NCBI GenBank assembly: GCA_027604685.1
Contig: JADHYX010000031.1
Span: forward strand, 4,277-68,276
Direction: 5' to 3'
DNA from: Lobulomyces angularis
Taxonomy: Eukaryota; Chytridiomycota; Chytridiomycetes; Lobulomycetales; Lobulomycetaceae
DNA: 64,000 nt
Shown: positions 1-11,143 of the stretch, piece after piece
How the letters are laid out: each line of letters opens with the position of its first letter
How positions within the stretch are numbered: the stretch's first letter is position 1
The notes under the pieces: model-generated
What the model was told of the DNA's origin: nothing
The model's input: only the letters and a program-made list of their open reading frames with translations
Databases searched by the model: none
Program-made: the position numbers and the translations under genes

Positions 1-134
1 AAAAAGAAAAAAAAAAAGTATCGGATTTATTATTTTTGTTTTTTACTTACAAAAAAAAAAAGAAGTTATTGATACATACATGTACAAAGAATGATTAAAA
101 AAGACGAGATAAAAATTATATTATATTGCATTGT

Positions 135-1370
135 TTATATGGTATTGCATCTACTCTCATCATCAGTGGTGTAGAAATTTTCATAAAATCCTTTCATATC
201 AGACCTGGGAAAAATGATTGGAGCAATTTGAAACTCATCATTTGGAGGTGGTTGATGGAGGTTTAAGCCAGGATTATCGATATCAGCGTTGATCTGTACA
301 GAGTTGAGAGATTCCATTGTGCTTAGATTTGAAATTCTGTTTTTGTTAAATAGAGCAGTTCTCCTTTTTTTTTTGTCATTAAAAAAATTTTTTATATTTT
401 TTTTATTGTTTTTTTTTTTTAAAAAAAAACAAAAAAAAATAAAAAATATTAAAAAGAGTATAATTAAAATTAGCCATGGTAACCAGTTGGGAGGTGATTT
501 ATTTTGGTTTTCACTGGTAGAGTTTGTGGAGGAAGAAGCTGAAGGAGTAATATAGATTAGTTTTGTCGTAGCTGTGATGTTACGAACTTCCTTTCCTTCG
601 GGAAATGATATTTGATCGACCATCAAACCTGTTAAATATTGGATTTATTAATTTTTATTTTAAATTTTTATTTTTTTTTTTTTTTTTAAAACCTGGATCA
701 ATAGAGCAAGCACCAAGGGTAAGTTTTAAATTAAACGGTGTGAAATTGATTAGATTACAAGATTCAGTTTTTAAACAAACTTCTATACATTCTTCAAGAG
801 TTGACTTAAAAATTGTTGATAAAACTTTGTTTTCAAACAAGTCCAAAAATAAAAAATTCGGTACAGTCTTAAAAATTGATATAGAGTTTGGTGCTATTTG
901 TACATCATTTTTTTTAACTGGCAATTTTTGTCTAATTTTTATTTTTTATTTCATTTAACTTTTTATTTATTTTCGTTTTTATAGTCTTACAGAGCACAAT
1001 TTCCATTTTTGAGAGTAATAAAATCACAACTTGAAGTTGAATTATAACAATAATCTAAACAATCACAAAAAGATAAATTCCCTAAAAGTTTTTTATAATA
1101 AAAAAAAAATTAAAAACAAATAATTTAAAAAATTAATCTAATCATAATTTTTTTTTTTTTTACCTAAATTTGTAACAGTTAAACTAGAATTTGATAAAAG
1201 ATAATTTCCTAAAATTGTTATAGACTTTTTTGAACAAGTTAAATGTGACCAAACTTGGTAAGAAAAAACAAAAATAATTTTTTTTTAATTAAAAGCCAGT
1301 TATTTTCCTTACTAGAAGTAAAATTAATCATTAAGATAGCACATATGAGATCGATAAAAAAAATTTTCAT
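135..1370 (-). CDS. Single-pass membrane protein with Cys-rich PAN/apple-like modules
   Basis: Five exons (1370-1313, 1253-1164, 1081-991, 931-693, 628-135) join in frame to 323 residues. The start at 1370 gives a signal peptide (MKIFFIDLICAILMINF). The ectodomain has two Cys-rich stretches, CDCLDYCYNSTSSCDF and LEECIEVCLKTESCNL, each ending with a later Cys in a C-A-L or G-A-C-S context, as in PAN/apple folds. A Ser/Thr-rich stalk leads to one transmembrane helix (WLPWLILIILFLIFFIFFCF) and a basic cytoplasmic tail of about 90 residues. The topology is that of a type I cell-surface adhesion or receptor-like protein. Family assignment rests on Cys spacing only, and the ligand is unknown. No homologue is recognised by name. 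Confidence 0.7.
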
Positions 1371-1747
1371 TATTATTATAAACAAAATTATTTTATATTT
1401 TTTTTTTTTTATTTCCAAAAAAAAAAATACTGAAATGTTTTGAGAAAATTTTTTTTTTTTTGAAACTTATTTTTCAAAAACTTATTCGTTAAATGCCTAC
1501 ATGGATAATTTACACCTTCTAATGCAATCTACGCATAAAATATTATATGGAGTAACTTCCTTCTAAAAGTAACATTTTCGATTAATAAAAACATTTGGAT
1601 TTATTTTTTAATTATAATTTTTAAATTTGTGATAACATTTTTCTTTTTTGATCTATAAGAAAAAAAAAAGAACCTTGATTAAACAAGAAATAAATATAAA
1701 AAATACATAATTTACAAATTATTTAATATAAAAGATTTATCCTTAGT
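1371..1747. other. Intergenic, AT-rich
   Basis: This stretch lies upstream of the membrane-protein gene and downstream of the carbonic anhydrase stop. It holds T and A homopolymer runs. I see no coding exon, RNA gene or repeat beyond these. Confidence 0.6.
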
Positions 1748-2756
1748 TTATTTCGAAACTCTACCATTTAATGGTTGAGTATATCGAGCATTTTTTGGCA
1801 TTGCCATGTAAAATTCTGCCAGCTCAAATGCAGTTGCACCAGTTGGGGTTTTTAAGACATTAAATAAAATACCTTCACTACAAGGAGGCGTTGTTAAGGA
1901 TCCCTCTATTATTTACATTAATTAATTTTTTTTAATGTATTAAATTTATTTTTACCATAACGATAAACGCCATCATTTTTTGCAGAAAGGTTTAAACCTT
2001 CCCCAAATTGTTTTAATTTCAATTCAGGAAGTGTGGTTGGTTTATCTACAGCTGGTAACTATAAAAAAAAATCAATTAAAAAAAAAATATAAAAATTTAT
2101 TTTAAGTTTACACTAGCTCCAATTTGATTAAGAAGTCCACCACTACCTTCACCAGAAGCGAACTGAAATAAAACAGCAAAAACAGCAGCTTTAGGTTCAG
2201 CTTCTTCAGTTTTAAAAACAAAGTGGGCTTCCATTGGGAAAGCTCTTCCCAAAAATGTATGCTCCGATGGATCATGGAAGTGAAACTGATTTAAAACAAA
2301 AGTTTGGTTTCCACTTGCATAAGTTAAAGTTGTTTTTTCTGTTTGGCCCTCTATTAGGTTGACTTCAACTGTATTACCAGTGTGAATAAATTCAACATCT
2401 ATTATAAGCATTTAATTAGAAAAAAAAAAAATTGGTATATTTTTTTTTATACTTGTGTAGTCAGCCCAAGTTATAATGGGAATGTCAGGATTTAACATTG
2501 CTTCAGTTTGGAAATCGATAGGACTTTGTAATTTACCGGTTTTGCAGGTCTCAGCACCAGGAAGGGTGTTCCATGTCTCAGGATTCTTGTCACCAACATA
2601 ACTAAACTCAAGACCCTCTGACCTACGTTGCAAGGGAGTGTGTGCATTAAGAAGTGTTGTTGCGAGACAGTTGACGTTTCTCTTGTGAAAGGGGAATGAA
2701 GGATGTGATGTTGCATCAAGAACAAGAGCAGCTGCCAAAATTACAAATGTTTTCAT
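1748..2756 (-). CDS. Secreted alpha-class carbonic anhydrase
   Basis: Four exons (2756-2453, 2398-2112, 2058-1956, 1905-1748) give 283 residues. The enzyme hydrates CO2 to bicarbonate. An N-terminal signal peptide (MKTFVILAAALVLDATS) and a dibasic KR soon after it suggest export, possibly with propeptide cleavage. The zinc site is intact: FHFHDPSEHTF supplies the first two His ligands and the Glu region, and MEAHFVF the third His. The alpha-CA signature LQSPIDF is present early, and the substrate-pocket motif YRYEGSLTTPPC is restored exactly when exon 3 is joined to exon 4. The length is normal for the family. It probably acts outside the plasma membrane or in the wall. Confidence 0.93.
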
Positions 2757-2894
2757 ATTAATTTTTTGAATTTAATTTTTGCCATTTCTTTCTTCCCTTT
2801 TATATTGCCGACGCTGGGGCGCAAATGAGGGTGTATATAATATTACATTTAAATTCACCACTAGACAAGTGTAGATTATATAATTTAAAAAAAT

Positions 2895-3025
2895 AAACTT
2901 CGGAAACATAAGAAAATCCCTTTTTTGCGTAAAACAGATCCTACTTTTTTCCTTTTTTTTTAAACAAGATCCTAAATTTTTGAATAAAACAAGACCCTCC
3001 TTTTTTCCATAAACAAAATCCAGGG
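2895..3025. repeat. Imperfect tandem repeat upstream of carbonic anhydrase
   Basis: Four to five degenerate copies of a unit of roughly 25-30 nt occur head to tail. The core is AAACAAGATCCTA followed by a T run; the clearest copies begin near 2931, 2961, 2986 and 3010. The block lies about 150-270 bp upstream of the carbonic anhydrase start codon and downstream of the cyclin gene. Confidence 0.6.
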
Positions 3026-3190
3026 CTCCAAATACACCCGATATTTTGCATTTGTAAATTAAAAATTTGTTAAATAACTTAAAACACCAGAAGTTATGGT
3101 TGATATAATATACTATACTATATTTATTTTCATTTGTACTTTTTTATTAAACATCTCTTTTTTTTTTTTCTCAAGAAAAATTTTTTTTTT

Positions 3191-3968
3191 CTAAACTAGT
3201 TCATCCTTTGTCAAGATATTCTCCATTTTAAAGTTTACCATGCCAATTTCAGCTTCTAATAACTTTTTTTTATCTTCTTTTTCCTTTTGATTTTCCTTTG
3301 TTAATCGATCTTCAAACCAGTAAAATAAATCATGAGAGACAAACAAATTGTAATCTAACGCCTGTAAAAATATAACTTCACCTGCATTCACTTCCCATAA
3401 GGGTAATTCACAATATTTACTAAAACAAACATTTTTAAATGGTCGCTCATTTATCAACTTGGAGGATACAATTACAGCTGCTAGCCACATTCTTCTGCCT
3501 ACAAGAAAAAAAAAAAAAAGGTGAATATGACAAATACATTTTTGATGGTAAACTTTTATGATAAAAAATATTGTAAAAATTGTATAATTACCACAGTTAA
3601 AAATGGGACAATTCTTAAATTTCTTAACACTAGGACTGTTGGTACCAATTAAAAATATTAATTTGGACAGATATATGAGAGCGAGTTGCAACACAGCACA
3701 TGAGGTATTAGTTTGGTATATAAATCTGTTAACAAACATTTTTAAGCAGTTAATTCTTCGAGAATTTTTGAGAGGACAGCATGGGTTATACCGCAATAAA
3801 CTAAAATAAAGAAAATAAAAAATTAAAACATATTAATTTAAAAAAAGAAAAATAGAAATGTAAAAAACCAAAAAAAAAAAAAATAAATTCATACCAGTTT
3901 ACTGTAGAACAAGCAACAGAATTTATTGTTTCATTATTATAACACATATCATCCGGACAACTTGACAT
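3191..3968 (-). CDS. PHO80/PCL-like cyclin
   Basis: Three exons (3968-3895, 3800-3592, 3498-3191) give 196 residues. The middle is a single cyclin box: an LKMFVNRFIYQTNTS helix, then LQLALIYLSKL, then RRMWLAAVIVSSKLINERPF, then FLQALDYNLFVS. This order and the short length match fungal Pho80/Pcl cyclins, which bind a Pho85-type CDK and steer it in phosphate sensing, polarity or cell-cycle entry. A charged C-terminal tail (KENQKEKEDKKK) follows the box. The partner CDK is not in the window. Which Pcl subfamily it belongs to cannot be told from sequence alone. Confidence 0.8.
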
Positions 3969-5004
3969 GATATGACGCGATACTATAGAAGATGACTTTC
4001 CTTTTTTTTTTTTTTGGAAATTTGTTTCGTTAATTTTTTTTTTTTTTTAATTGATAAATATATTGTAAAAGGTAAAAGATTTTATAATGAGGAATGAAAA
4101 AATTTATAACAATTAGTTTTTATTTTAAATTTTTTTTTTTTTTTACCAAATTTTTTATTTGTAATATGTAAAAAAAAAATTTCTGTCATTATTAAGCACA
4201 AATAGTGCCATTGAAAACACAAACTGAGAGGATTTGGAAACTAAAAGCGCTGTTTTATTTTAAAAAATTCTACTTTTTTTAAAAAAAAATAAACATGTCT
4301 GCGAAGTGGTTTCTCTTATCAAAGTGTTGAGCAACTGTGCTTGACGGTTGCCAAGTCAAAAGGAACAGTTTTTAGCACTGATGAATAGTGGCAAAAGCCA
4401 TTTGAAGATCAACTTCAAAACAATCAATAGAAATCAACCTCAACACAATAGAAACCAAAGTCACAATAGAAATCAACTTCAACACAACTGAATCAACACA
4501 ATTCATTAAAATAGAAATCAACTTCATCTCAACTTGATTTAACTTATAAAGTTAAAATAATCTTCTCTTCACAAGTTTACCAGCTGCTGCCCTCTCTCAC
4601 CATTGAATCTGAAGCAATGTAGCTTTTTCTTTCCAAAACCATACACCACAACAATAAGAAGGTGGCTTTTTATTGTTAATCTTACTCTAAGAATTTTTTT
4701 ATTGTTTTCATTTAACCCATAATAACCCTAATTATAAAAAGACCAAAAACTAAAGAAATTTTTATCATTAATCAAACTATTTATATAATTTTTTTTTTTT
4801 TTAATCTTTTACTTTCATTTTTAATTATTTTAAAAATTTTTTTTATATTTATTTTCTTATTTATTTTTTCTTTTTCTGCATTCATTTACAATTTTAAAAA
4901 AAAAAAAAAATCTTATTTTCATTCAATCAAAAAAAAAATTATCATTACATTTATAAAATTACATTCAAACAAAACTTAATTTTTTTTTTTTTTTTTTTTT
5001 TAAT
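3969..5004. other. Long AT-rich spacer with no clear gene
   Basis: About 1 kb lies between divergently transcribed genes (cyclin on minus, Ser-rich protein on plus). It contains long T and A runs, the degenerate repeat at 4405-4535, and a less AT-rich patch around 4200-4400 that has no long frame. I find no exon chain with splice signals, so it probably holds both promoters and the 5' leader of the downstream gene. Confidence 0.5.
4405..4535. repeat. Degenerate interspersed direct repeat
   Basis: The core CAATAGAAATCAACTTCAAC plus ACAA recurs at about 4424, 4463 and 4510 with a few mismatches. Partial units (ATCAACTTCAAAACAA near 4409, TGAATCAACACAATT near 4489) lie between. Copies are 39-47 nt apart. 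Confidence 0.6.
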
Positions 5005-5685
5005 ATGCGAACATCAAGAAGTCAAAAGTATTTGAAAAAGTTCAAAAATTTTATTATTGGGAGTTTAAATTTAAAAAAAAAGTCAAGTCTTAAAATTGAA
5101 ACATTACCACATGTAGAGAATGATAAGCGATGTGCAAGTATGCACTCACCCCTACTAGAGAATAGTGCCTCCTTGTTGTCTAGTGAAGATTTCGCTAAAG
5201 CCTGTGGCATAGTTGTCTTACAAGACTCTAACGAAGAAGCTGAGGATACTTTATGCAATATCAATTTGGAGAGATCATTTTCTCACATTTCTGCTATTTC
5301 AGCTTTGACTATGTCAAGTAGGCTTTCTGTGATGAGTGATCCTGTGCGTTCTTTAAGAAGAGGTTCTATTTTTGATAATGAATTTTTTGCTCCTCCTAGT
5401 AGCATGGCTGGTCCAGCTCCTAGCATTAAACTCTCAACCTCCACATCTTTACCAAATAATGTGTTGGAAAATTTTTTTTCAAATAACAGATACAGGAATA
5501 ACTGGAAATTTAATGACAATTGCGAAAACTTTGAACCTAAAACCTATGAAGAAAAAAAAGGAAGATTTGTTGTAGTAAACAAAAATTTACAAAAAAGAAC
5601 TCACCGCAGAAGATTTAGTGTTACAACTTTACCTACTGAAAATTTGAAAAATAACAATTTTAATGCTATACCAGAAGAAAGTTAA
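5005..5685 (+). CDS. Ser-rich protein with basophilic kinase motifs, function unknown
   Basis: This is an uninterrupted frame of 226 residues that starts right after a long T run at 4981-5001. No known domain is recognised. The N-terminus is basic (RSQKYLKKFKNF). The middle is Ser-rich and looks disordered. Two perfect basophilic kinase consensus sites are present, RRGS (about residue 118) and RRRFS (about 204), and there is a short KKGRFVVV strand-like segment. Sites of this kind are typical substrates of PKA or related kinases and can become 14-3-3 ligands. Lack of introns is unusual beside its neighbours, but the base usage is similar to real exons here. A role as a regulated adaptor is only inference. 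Confidence 0.6.
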   Translation: MRTSRSQKYLKKFKNFIIGSLNLKKKSSLKIETLPHVENDKRCASMHSPLLENSASLLSSEDFAKACGIVVLQDSNEEAEDTLCNINLERSFSHISAISALTMSSRLSVMSDPVRSLRRGSIFDNEFFAPPSSMAGPAPSIKLSTSTSLPNNVLENFFSNNRYRNNWKFNDNCENFEPKTYEEKKGRFVVVNKNLQKRTHRRRFSVTTLPTENLKNNNFNAIPEES

Positions 5686-5694
5686 AAGTAAATA

Positions 5695-5775
5695 AAAAAA
5701 ATAAATAAATAAAAAATAAAAATAATTAAGCATTCAGCAACAAATAATTTTTAACTTTTTTATATATATATATTT
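5695..5775. repeat. A/T microsatellite (AAAT-like and TA runs)
   Basis: AAATAAATAAATAAAAAATAAA is followed about 50 nt later by a TATATATATATA run. It lies between the convergent ends of the Ser-rich gene and RPA1. Confidence 0.7.
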
Positions 5776-5953
5776 TTTTTTGAAAAGTTGTTTAATAACA
5801 ATAAAAAAAAATTTTTATAAAACAAATTATACTTTTTATTTTTTCTACAGATTTCAATGTAATACTATCGATTGATGAATAATGATAAAAAAATTCTCAC
5901 ACATATACGTAAAAATATACTAAAAACAAGCAATAGAAATAATTGATACATGA

Positions 5954-8412
5954 CTAGTAACGACTAATTAAACTAAGTAACCTTTTGTTTTCAGCTTCAT
6001 AATTAATTGGACTAACTCCTGCCATTGTTAGTTTCACTTTGACCTCATCTTGCCAATTTTCCTGTTTTGCTCTTAACTTCATAGTGAAACTTTGAAAAAT
6101 CAATTTGGATAAGATTGCCTGGTATTCTGCTTCGTTATGATCCTATGCAATATAAAATTGAAAAACAAAAAAAGTTACTTTACCTTTAATTGAACCATTT
6201 CATTCGCTGTCTTTCCAACTAGCTGACACCCAAGTTCGTTAAAGATACTAACCCAACAGTTTCCTGTATGATCCATAACTGAAACATTTAATGTGTATCT
6301 GTGAAAATAAAATAAAGACTAAGGATATTAACCACGTTTTTCCGTTACCGGTAATCCGGCTCTGGCCAACTTTTGTCACATTTTTCGCATCTCCATCCAG
6401 AATGGTCTTCCGTTACTTTTTTATTGCATCCATCAGACTGGCAAGCTGTGTAACTAATATTTTCCATTTTAACAAAACTAATTGTTCCATGGACCTGAAA
6501 GTAATCTGGCTGTATAGCAGTTAGTTAATTAAATAGCCTCTAAACAAAAATACCTTATCTTTACTTCCCAGATTTTCATCCGTTATTTGGCTGATGACTT
6601 TAGATTCCACAGTTTTACCTCCTCCACTACCGATGTCACCGGAATACGTCTGAAAATTTGTATGTTCATTAACTTCACTGTCAAACCAGCCTCTTAATTT
6701 ATGAGCAATTGTTAAATCTGGATTAGATTGAATGGATCCATTAAAATCCATTGTCAGTGACCTTCCACCAAAGTCATTTACTTTAACACCCTTTACTGCA
6801 ATTACTTGATTTTGCTCATTCCCATTATACTGCTCGGCTTGTTTGCCAAATAATGTGAACCTTACTGAATAATTAGATTCGTCTACCAACACTAAATCTC
6901 TCCTGACATATTCTTTTTGAGCCTTTGAAATTAAAGTCTGGGAATCCCCAAATGATTTCACAACAGCTATTATGTCTATAGTAAACAGAATGGGTTGATT
7001 TTATTAAAAAAATACATTCCTATACCAATAACGGTATCTTTTTCATAATTTCCTAATTCACCAAGTAATACTCTATTATACTCTACACCTGGAACCGACG
7101 CATTGGTGCCATCAGTACACTATAGTACGAAAATTACAAAGAGTGTGATAATTAAATTACCAGAGTAATAGTTGTTGAAGCATCCAAACTCATCTCATAC
7201 TCGTTATCAACACTGCTGTTAAATTGCCGATTTTTAGCAACCTTTACTTGGCCTTTTGAAACATAGAATACCTAGAATTATCGCTTAATACTAAATCATT
7301 TATGGATAATGTTACTTGATTTTCTTGTAGCAAATCAAAAAATTGTGTAGCAGCATCATTAAAAGCTGTCGCTCGAATTTCTCCCTAAAACAATATTAGT
7401 AAAATCACTGCTTTAAATCTTACAGTTTCATCTTTAAAAGTTAAACTAAAAAGCTTTCCTTCGCCTCTAGCATTTTTCCAACTTCTCATTTCACTTTTTT
7501 GTAACACTCTGGCTCTAATAGTCCATCTTGTGTTGAAAGATTAAAAAAAAATTAAATCGTATCGTATGTTATAACAAATACTTGTTCTGATACGGACTCA
7601 AACTTTTAATAGGGAATATTGGTACTCCAACATTAGCTCCGCTGCTAACGCCTCTCAAAGGTTGATTGCTGTTATTAAAATTCGTGCTTTGATTTCTTTG
7701 CATGAACTGGTTTTGATTACCATTTCCTGGTCTCATGTTATTAGTGTTGCCGTTGTTTTTCATCACTCCTCCCACACTTCTTTGCCCATTATTTGTATCA
7801 TTCAAGTTTCCCATATTGCTTCCACCAAACTGTCCAGAATTCATAGAATCTTAATATGATTAATTAATGACTAATAAAATGGTCTATTATTATTTACTAG
7901 TGTTTTTCATTTTTTGATTTGCGAAAGCTTCATTATTTCCATTTCGATCTTGCCCAGCACTACGGAAATGAGGGGTTGGATTCCCAATTTTTTCCGCTTG
8001 GGCTTGAAGTATAGTCATTGATAAAATTACTAGTAAGCTAAAATAAAGAAAATTACAAAATTCAACAGCATGTATTAAATACTTTGAATCTTGTACACTA
8101 TTTATAACAAAGCTCTCAATTCTTAATACTGCGCTTTCTTGAGGTTCATCTTGCATTTCTGAAAAGTTGTTTACCATCATCGCTAAGCAATAATAAATAA
8201 ACGTTAATTAAATAATTAAAATATAAACATGCATTACCCACAGTCGTTTCCACTCCATCAGATATCAACATTTTTACTGGCTTGTTAGGAATTTTTTTTA
8301 TTCTAACAAGCTGCACAACAGGTTTAGAGTAACTTTTAGCCTCGTTATTATAAATGGCATTAACGAATCCTTGAGTCAATAAATTAGTATTCGTATTGTT
8401 GCTTCCCATCAT
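5954..8412 (-). CDS. RFA1: Replication protein A large subunit (RPA70)
   Basis: This is the single-stranded-DNA binding subunit of RPA, used in replication, repair and recombination in the nucleus. Multiple short introns separate exons that join into the canonical order. An N-terminal RPA70N OB fold starts with LLTQGFVNAIY and has LISDG. A Gly/Asn-rich linker follows (about 7600-7850). DBD-A opens with WTIRARVLQKSEMRSW and has RGEGKLFSLTFKDE plus GEIRATAFND. DBD-B contains VVKSFGDSQTLISK and FTLFGKQAEQY. DBD-C carries the Cys4 zinc ribbon CQSDGC...CEKC. The protein ends NKRLLSLISRY. All family landmarks are present. The start at 8412 is an ATG-ATG pair, giving MMGSNN. It is divergent from the Ras gene. 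Confidence 0.95.
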
Positions 8413-8597
8413 TGATGAATTAAAAAAAAAAAATACAATACTCTTGAAGAAATGTTCCTAGGGTTTTGTCAAGTACAGAACGGCTCAAAGAGAAAGTCAA
8501 TTTTGAGCCTTATGGTGGCACGTAGGCCATATCACATCCAGCCATCAGCCACTTCGATTAAAATTTCTTATTTTGAAATTGATATTATTAACAGTTC
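8413..8597. promoter_or_regulatory. Shared upstream region of RPA1 and Ras
   Basis: Only 185 bp separate the two opposed start codons. The interval is less AT-rich than typical spacers here and includes a short A run next to the RPA1 start. A bidirectional promoter is inferred from the spacing; no specific factor site is recognised. Confidence 0.5.
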
Positions 8598-9469
8598 ATG
8601 TCTAGAGCTCAACTGCTACGGGAATATAAAATTGTAGTAGTAGGTGGTGGTGGAGTTGGAAAGGTATACTAAACCTTTTTTATTATATAATATTTTGCAT
8701 AATTTACTTTTTCGGTTATTTTTGAACTCTTTTTTTATTTTAACAGAAAATTTTTTTATTTAATTTAAATAATCTTATTATGCTGTTATAGCAATTCTAA
8801 AGTTTTTTTTTAATAACTTTTTTTTATAGTCTGCCTTAACAATTCAGTTTATACAGTCGCAGTTTGTTGATGAATATGATCCCACAATCGAAGACAGTTA
8901 TCGAAAGCAATGTATCATAGATGGTGAAACTGCGCTGTTAGATGTTTGAAAATCTTAATTTCAACACCTAACTTTTTTTTATTTTTAAATTTCAAGGTTT
9001 TAGATACTGCCGGTCAGGAAGAATATTCCGCTATGAGGGAACAATATATGAGAACTGGGGAGGGATTTTTGTTGGTATATGCAATAAATTCTAGATCTTC
9101 GTTTGAGGAAATTAGAACTTTTCACTTACAAATATTACGAGTAAAAGATAGGTTTGTACAAAAGTTGCAATAATGTTTAATATTTTAAAAATCAGAGATT
9201 GGTTTCCTGTAGTGCTTGTTGGAAATAAGTGTGACTTGGAAAATGAGAGGGTTGTGGGTCAACATGAAGGAGAAGAGTTAAGCAGGCAATTTCGGTGTCC
9301 ATTTTTAGAAACGAGTGCTCGTAATAAGATTAATGTTGAGGAGAGTTATTTTAGCTTAGTTCGATGCATTAAAGATGAGAGTAAGAGGCTAACAGGGAAT
9401 AAAGAAGGCAACAATGCTAGCGGAAAAGTGAGGAAAAATAAAAATAAAATCAAATGCATGATTATGTAA
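8598..9469 (+). CDS. RAS1: Ras small GTPase
   Basis: Four exons (8598-8663, 8830-8943, 8997-9151, 9196-9469) give 202 residues. This is a membrane-attached GTP switch upstream of adenylate cyclase or MAP-kinase signalling. The G boxes are complete: [12 protein letters not shown] (P loop, with Gly at the Ras 11 position as in yeast Ras), effector loop [28 protein letters not shown], and ETSAR for the base. A basic hypervariable region ([10 protein letters not shown]) ends in the CaaX box CMIM for prenylation. Gly12 and Gln61 equivalents are wild type. The match to fungal Ras is stronger than to Rap or Rheb. Confidence 0.96.
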
Positions 9470-9798
9470 TCATTCCGTATGCTGTTTTTTTGAAATATTT
9501 ACAGAATATTACAATTTAAGTCTCGGTTTGAAGGGTGGGGGATATACTAGTAGTTTACAATTTCCTTTTTTTTAAATACTAATATTTGAAAACTACCTTA
9601 TTATTCACTATTTAGATTTATTTATACAAATTTAATTTATAATTTAACGGAAATTCACTATGTCTTACAAACGGTGCGTTAAATTTGCAAAAAACAGAAG
9701 AAAATTAATAGCATTTAAAATAATTCCTTTATTGGTTCTTCAAAAAAAATTATTGTGATATATTTGTAGTAAATTAAAAAAATTAAGAAAAAAAGTTT
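9470..9798. other. Intergenic between convergent genes
   Basis: This is the 3' space of Ras and of the NDUFB10-like gene. It is AT-rich and I see no further gene. Confidence 0.6.
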
Positions 9799-10412
9799 TT
9801 ATTCTTCTTCTGAAGAGTTTGTTTTACTTTTAATAACAGGAGCTGGTGGGACAAATACCTTGAAACCATTTGGGCCATTCTTTCTCATTTCCTTTAATCT
9901 AAAAATTTAGAAATTTTAAATTTAAACAATAGAATTTAATTAAAAAAAAAAGTAATAGAATTAATAAACTGACAGATCCATATATTGAAGCACCAAATGC
10001 CTGCAATTTTGCAGATGATTTACGCCTTCCCTACGATAACACCACTTCATTTTATCTACAAAAAAAAAAAAAAAATGTTAAAAAAATATTAAAAAGTGAT
10101 AACATTCGTTTTGAAAATTTTATATATTACTGCAATTACCTCTAATAATTAAAGTTTCTTGCATTCTAATCATTTGCTCAAAGTAATATTCATCTCTACT
10201 TTTAACTCTGGCAGCAAAATCCTATGGAAAAAATTTTAATAAAATTTAAATTTCAAGGCTTACATATGGATCTAAATCTTTGTCTATAGTAGGCATAGGC
10301 GAAACGGGAAAAGTTTTCTATAATTTTGCAAAAAAAGAGTAAATATTGAATTGAGTCTATGTTTTGTAGATTTAACGGTCATTTTATAAATACATACAGG
10401 TTTGGCGCTCAT
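9799..10412 (-). CDS. NADH:ubiquinone oxidoreductase subunit NDUFB10/PDSW-like
   Basis: Five short exons join to a protein of about 110 residues. The start MSAKP is followed by an intron from 10398. The core RREGVNHLQNC matches the conserved REGxNxxxNC stretch of NDUFB10 (PDSW), an accessory subunit in the membrane arm of mitochondrial complex I. A second Cys (MKWCYRREG) sits just before it, as expected for the CHCH-like Cys pair; the first half of the animal subunit is reduced. The C-terminus is acidic (NSSEEE). The donor inside CTGTCAGT at about 9970 is needed to keep the frame. It implies a functional respiratory complex I in this organism. Confidence 0.78.
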
Positions 10413-11143
10413 GCTGGTAAATTTACAATTAAAGGAATGGTGGATAGTAGTTTCTAGCTTCAATAAATTGAAAAATATTGAATTTTTTTTTGTAGCACCT
10501 TTAACAAAAAAAATCACCAATTTCTTTTAAATACAATCATTAAAATTGTATCTTAACTCAGTGCTTGTATGTATGGATGATCCAATTAAAAAATTTATAA
10601 CTAAGTTTATGAATAGTATTAAAGTTTTTTAACATTTCTTATTTCAAAAAAACCCAACAACCTAGATTTTTGTTTTTAAAAATCACGTCAAACTCTATTA
10701 AGAAGTTTGCAACATGAAGTCCATTTAAAGTTACCTGAAGAAATGTATTATTAAAAAAATTATAGCGGATCCAAGTAGTTGGTTTTAACACTTTGGTTTT
10801 TACTTTCACTATCCTAACTTGCATTCCATCATACTAACAAGTTGATAATAAAGAATGGTTCAGTAATATAGCTTAAACTTTCAAATAACAACAGTTGCAT
10901 TTATTGAATGAATTTTTTAAAGAAAGTTTATAGTAAGGGATTTCATAGAATTAAGTATTTTATATCCGCAGTAACCACTATTTTTGTTACCAATTGCAAA
11001 ATTATAGAATTTAGTTGCTTTTAGTGAATTTTTTATAACTTACTCACTTTTTTCGTTGATAATAAATTTGATTGGTTAAAAAAAAAAAAAAAAAAATAGA
11101 AACAAGTAAATTAGCTATATTAAAAAATAGAGGCAGTTGAATT
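10413..11143. other. Spacer; one weak short frame only
   Basis: About 730 bp lie between the divergent NDUFB10-like and kinase-fusion genes. A 61-codon frame at 10824-10639 on the minus strand (MQVRIVKVKTKVLKPTTW at its start) looks a little protein-like. It has no recognisable family, no convincing upstream exon and a poor second half, so it is not called a gene. A long A run is at 11080-11097. Confidence 0.4.

Noticed and set aside
10639..10824. Minus-strand frame with a Lys/Val-rich start
   Set aside because: Plausible first half but no start context, no homologous family and no exon partner; listed only within the spacer note.
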